Below are positions 5,771 to 6,158 of a stretch of 6,158 nucleotides of DNA, in pieces. The first letter of the stretch is position 1. Each line of letters begins with the position of its first letter. Under the pieces are notes generated by a model. That model was not told the origin of the DNA, did no database searches, and saw only the letters and a program-made list of their open reading frames with translations. Both the position numbers and the translations under genes were made by a program. The stretch comes from Burkholderiales bacterium (GTDB taxonomy: Bacteria; Pseudomonadota; Gammaproteobacteria; Burkholderiales; Burkholderiaceae), in assembly GCA_903643055.1 (NCBI GenBank), contig CAHJWV010000653.1:1-6158 (forward strand). The letters run 5' to 3'.

Positions 5771-6158
5771 GTCAGGAAGCAGATCATTTTGATCACGGGC
5801 GCGTCGGTTGGATTCGGCCTCAGCATCTCGCCCGGCCGGCCATGCCGTGTATGCCTCGATGTGAGGCACGCGTGACAAGAACGCCGAGCGGGGGCGAGAG
5901 ATTCAGAAGCAGGCGAAAGAGGAGGGCCTCGACCTTCGTGCCATTGAGTTCGACGTTCAGTCATCCGACTCGATCGAGACCGCCGTGAAGACCGTGGTCG
6001 CAGAGCACGGTCGGCTCGACGTGCTGGTCAACAACGCGGGCCACATGGTGTTCGGGCCGAGCGAGGCGTTCACGCCGGAGCAGCTCGCACAGCAATACGA
6101 CGTCAATGTGCTGGGCGCCCAGCGTGTCAACCGGACCGTGCTTCCGCACATGCGCGCG
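5771..6158 (+). pseudogene. Second short-chain dehydrogenase, decayed (runs off right edge)
   Basis: From 5771 the frame reads RKQIILITGASVGFG, an SDR start with the cofactor-binding TGASxGFG (5795-5818), but no ATG, GTG or TTG stands where the initiator is expected. After GFG the reading jumps frame: AGHAVYASM resumes at 5835, with 16 bases where this SDR type usually has nine codons (about 11 bases lost). TGA (5862-5864) then stands where the family normally has Arg in ASMR, consistent with CGA to TGA. Beyond it the frame is open to the window end: REIQKQAKEEGLDLRAIEFD, LDVLVNNAGHMVFGPSEAFT (NNAG at 6030-6041) and DVNVLGAQRVNRTVLPHMR. The catalytic YxxxK lies outside. Known: this resembles the NAD(P)-dependent SDRs that follow an SDR/LysR pair in Burkholderiales. 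Three independent lesions make a functional product very unlikely. Confidence 0.85.

Noticed and set aside
1..6158. CRISPR array, tRNA or rRNA genes, integrase or transposase
   Set aside because: No regularly spaced repeats, cloverleaf-like sequence or recombinase motifs were seen on either strand.

Overview
The window looks like an accessory region of a high-GC proteobacterium, most likely a beta-proteobacterium of the Burkholderiales. The evidence is a type VI secretion-type DUF2169 gene, a LysR/SDR cluster of a kind common in that order, and a GC-rich MFS gene. The genus cannot be fixed from this sequence.

Layout. (1) 1-857, minus strand: the first 95 codons of a DUF2169 protein run off the left edge. 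Upstream of it in transcription order lies a decayed lipase gene of the cPLA2/patatin type, spread over three reading frames. Together they look like the end of a T6SS effector cluster. (2) 858-1391: no gene, but several small perfect hairpins directly upstream of the next gene. (3) 1392-2879, plus strand: an intact 495-residue reverse transcriptase with RT motifs in the N-terminal half and a helical C-terminal half. This fits the 'unknown group'/defence-associated RTs (UG/DRT) and is the most interesting item in the window. (4) 2880-3353: no gene, with two perfect long-arm inverted repeats. (5) 3354-4604, plus strand: an intact 416-residue MFS exporter. (6) 4796-6158: a wrecked regulator/dehydrogenase cluster. 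It holds an internal fragment of a LysR regulator (minus), an SDR without its N-terminus and with a one-base frameshift (plus), and a second SDR that has lost its start codon, carries an indel and has a nonsense codon (plus, runs off the right edge).

How it fits together. Only the RT and the MFS gene are intact full-length genes. Four neighbours are pseudogenes, and the DUF2169 piece is open as far as it is visible. The LysR and the first SDR were probably once divergent; a single deletion seems to have removed both 5' halves and the shared promoter, joining the remnants near 5200-5220. The RT has visibly lower GC than the MFS gene (hand counts: 31/60 and 30/60 in two RT lines, 43/60 and 42/60 in two MFS lines). 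This suggests that a mobile antiviral-type RT cassette entered a region whose older genes are eroding. The role of the RT, its class and any partner RNA are inferences.
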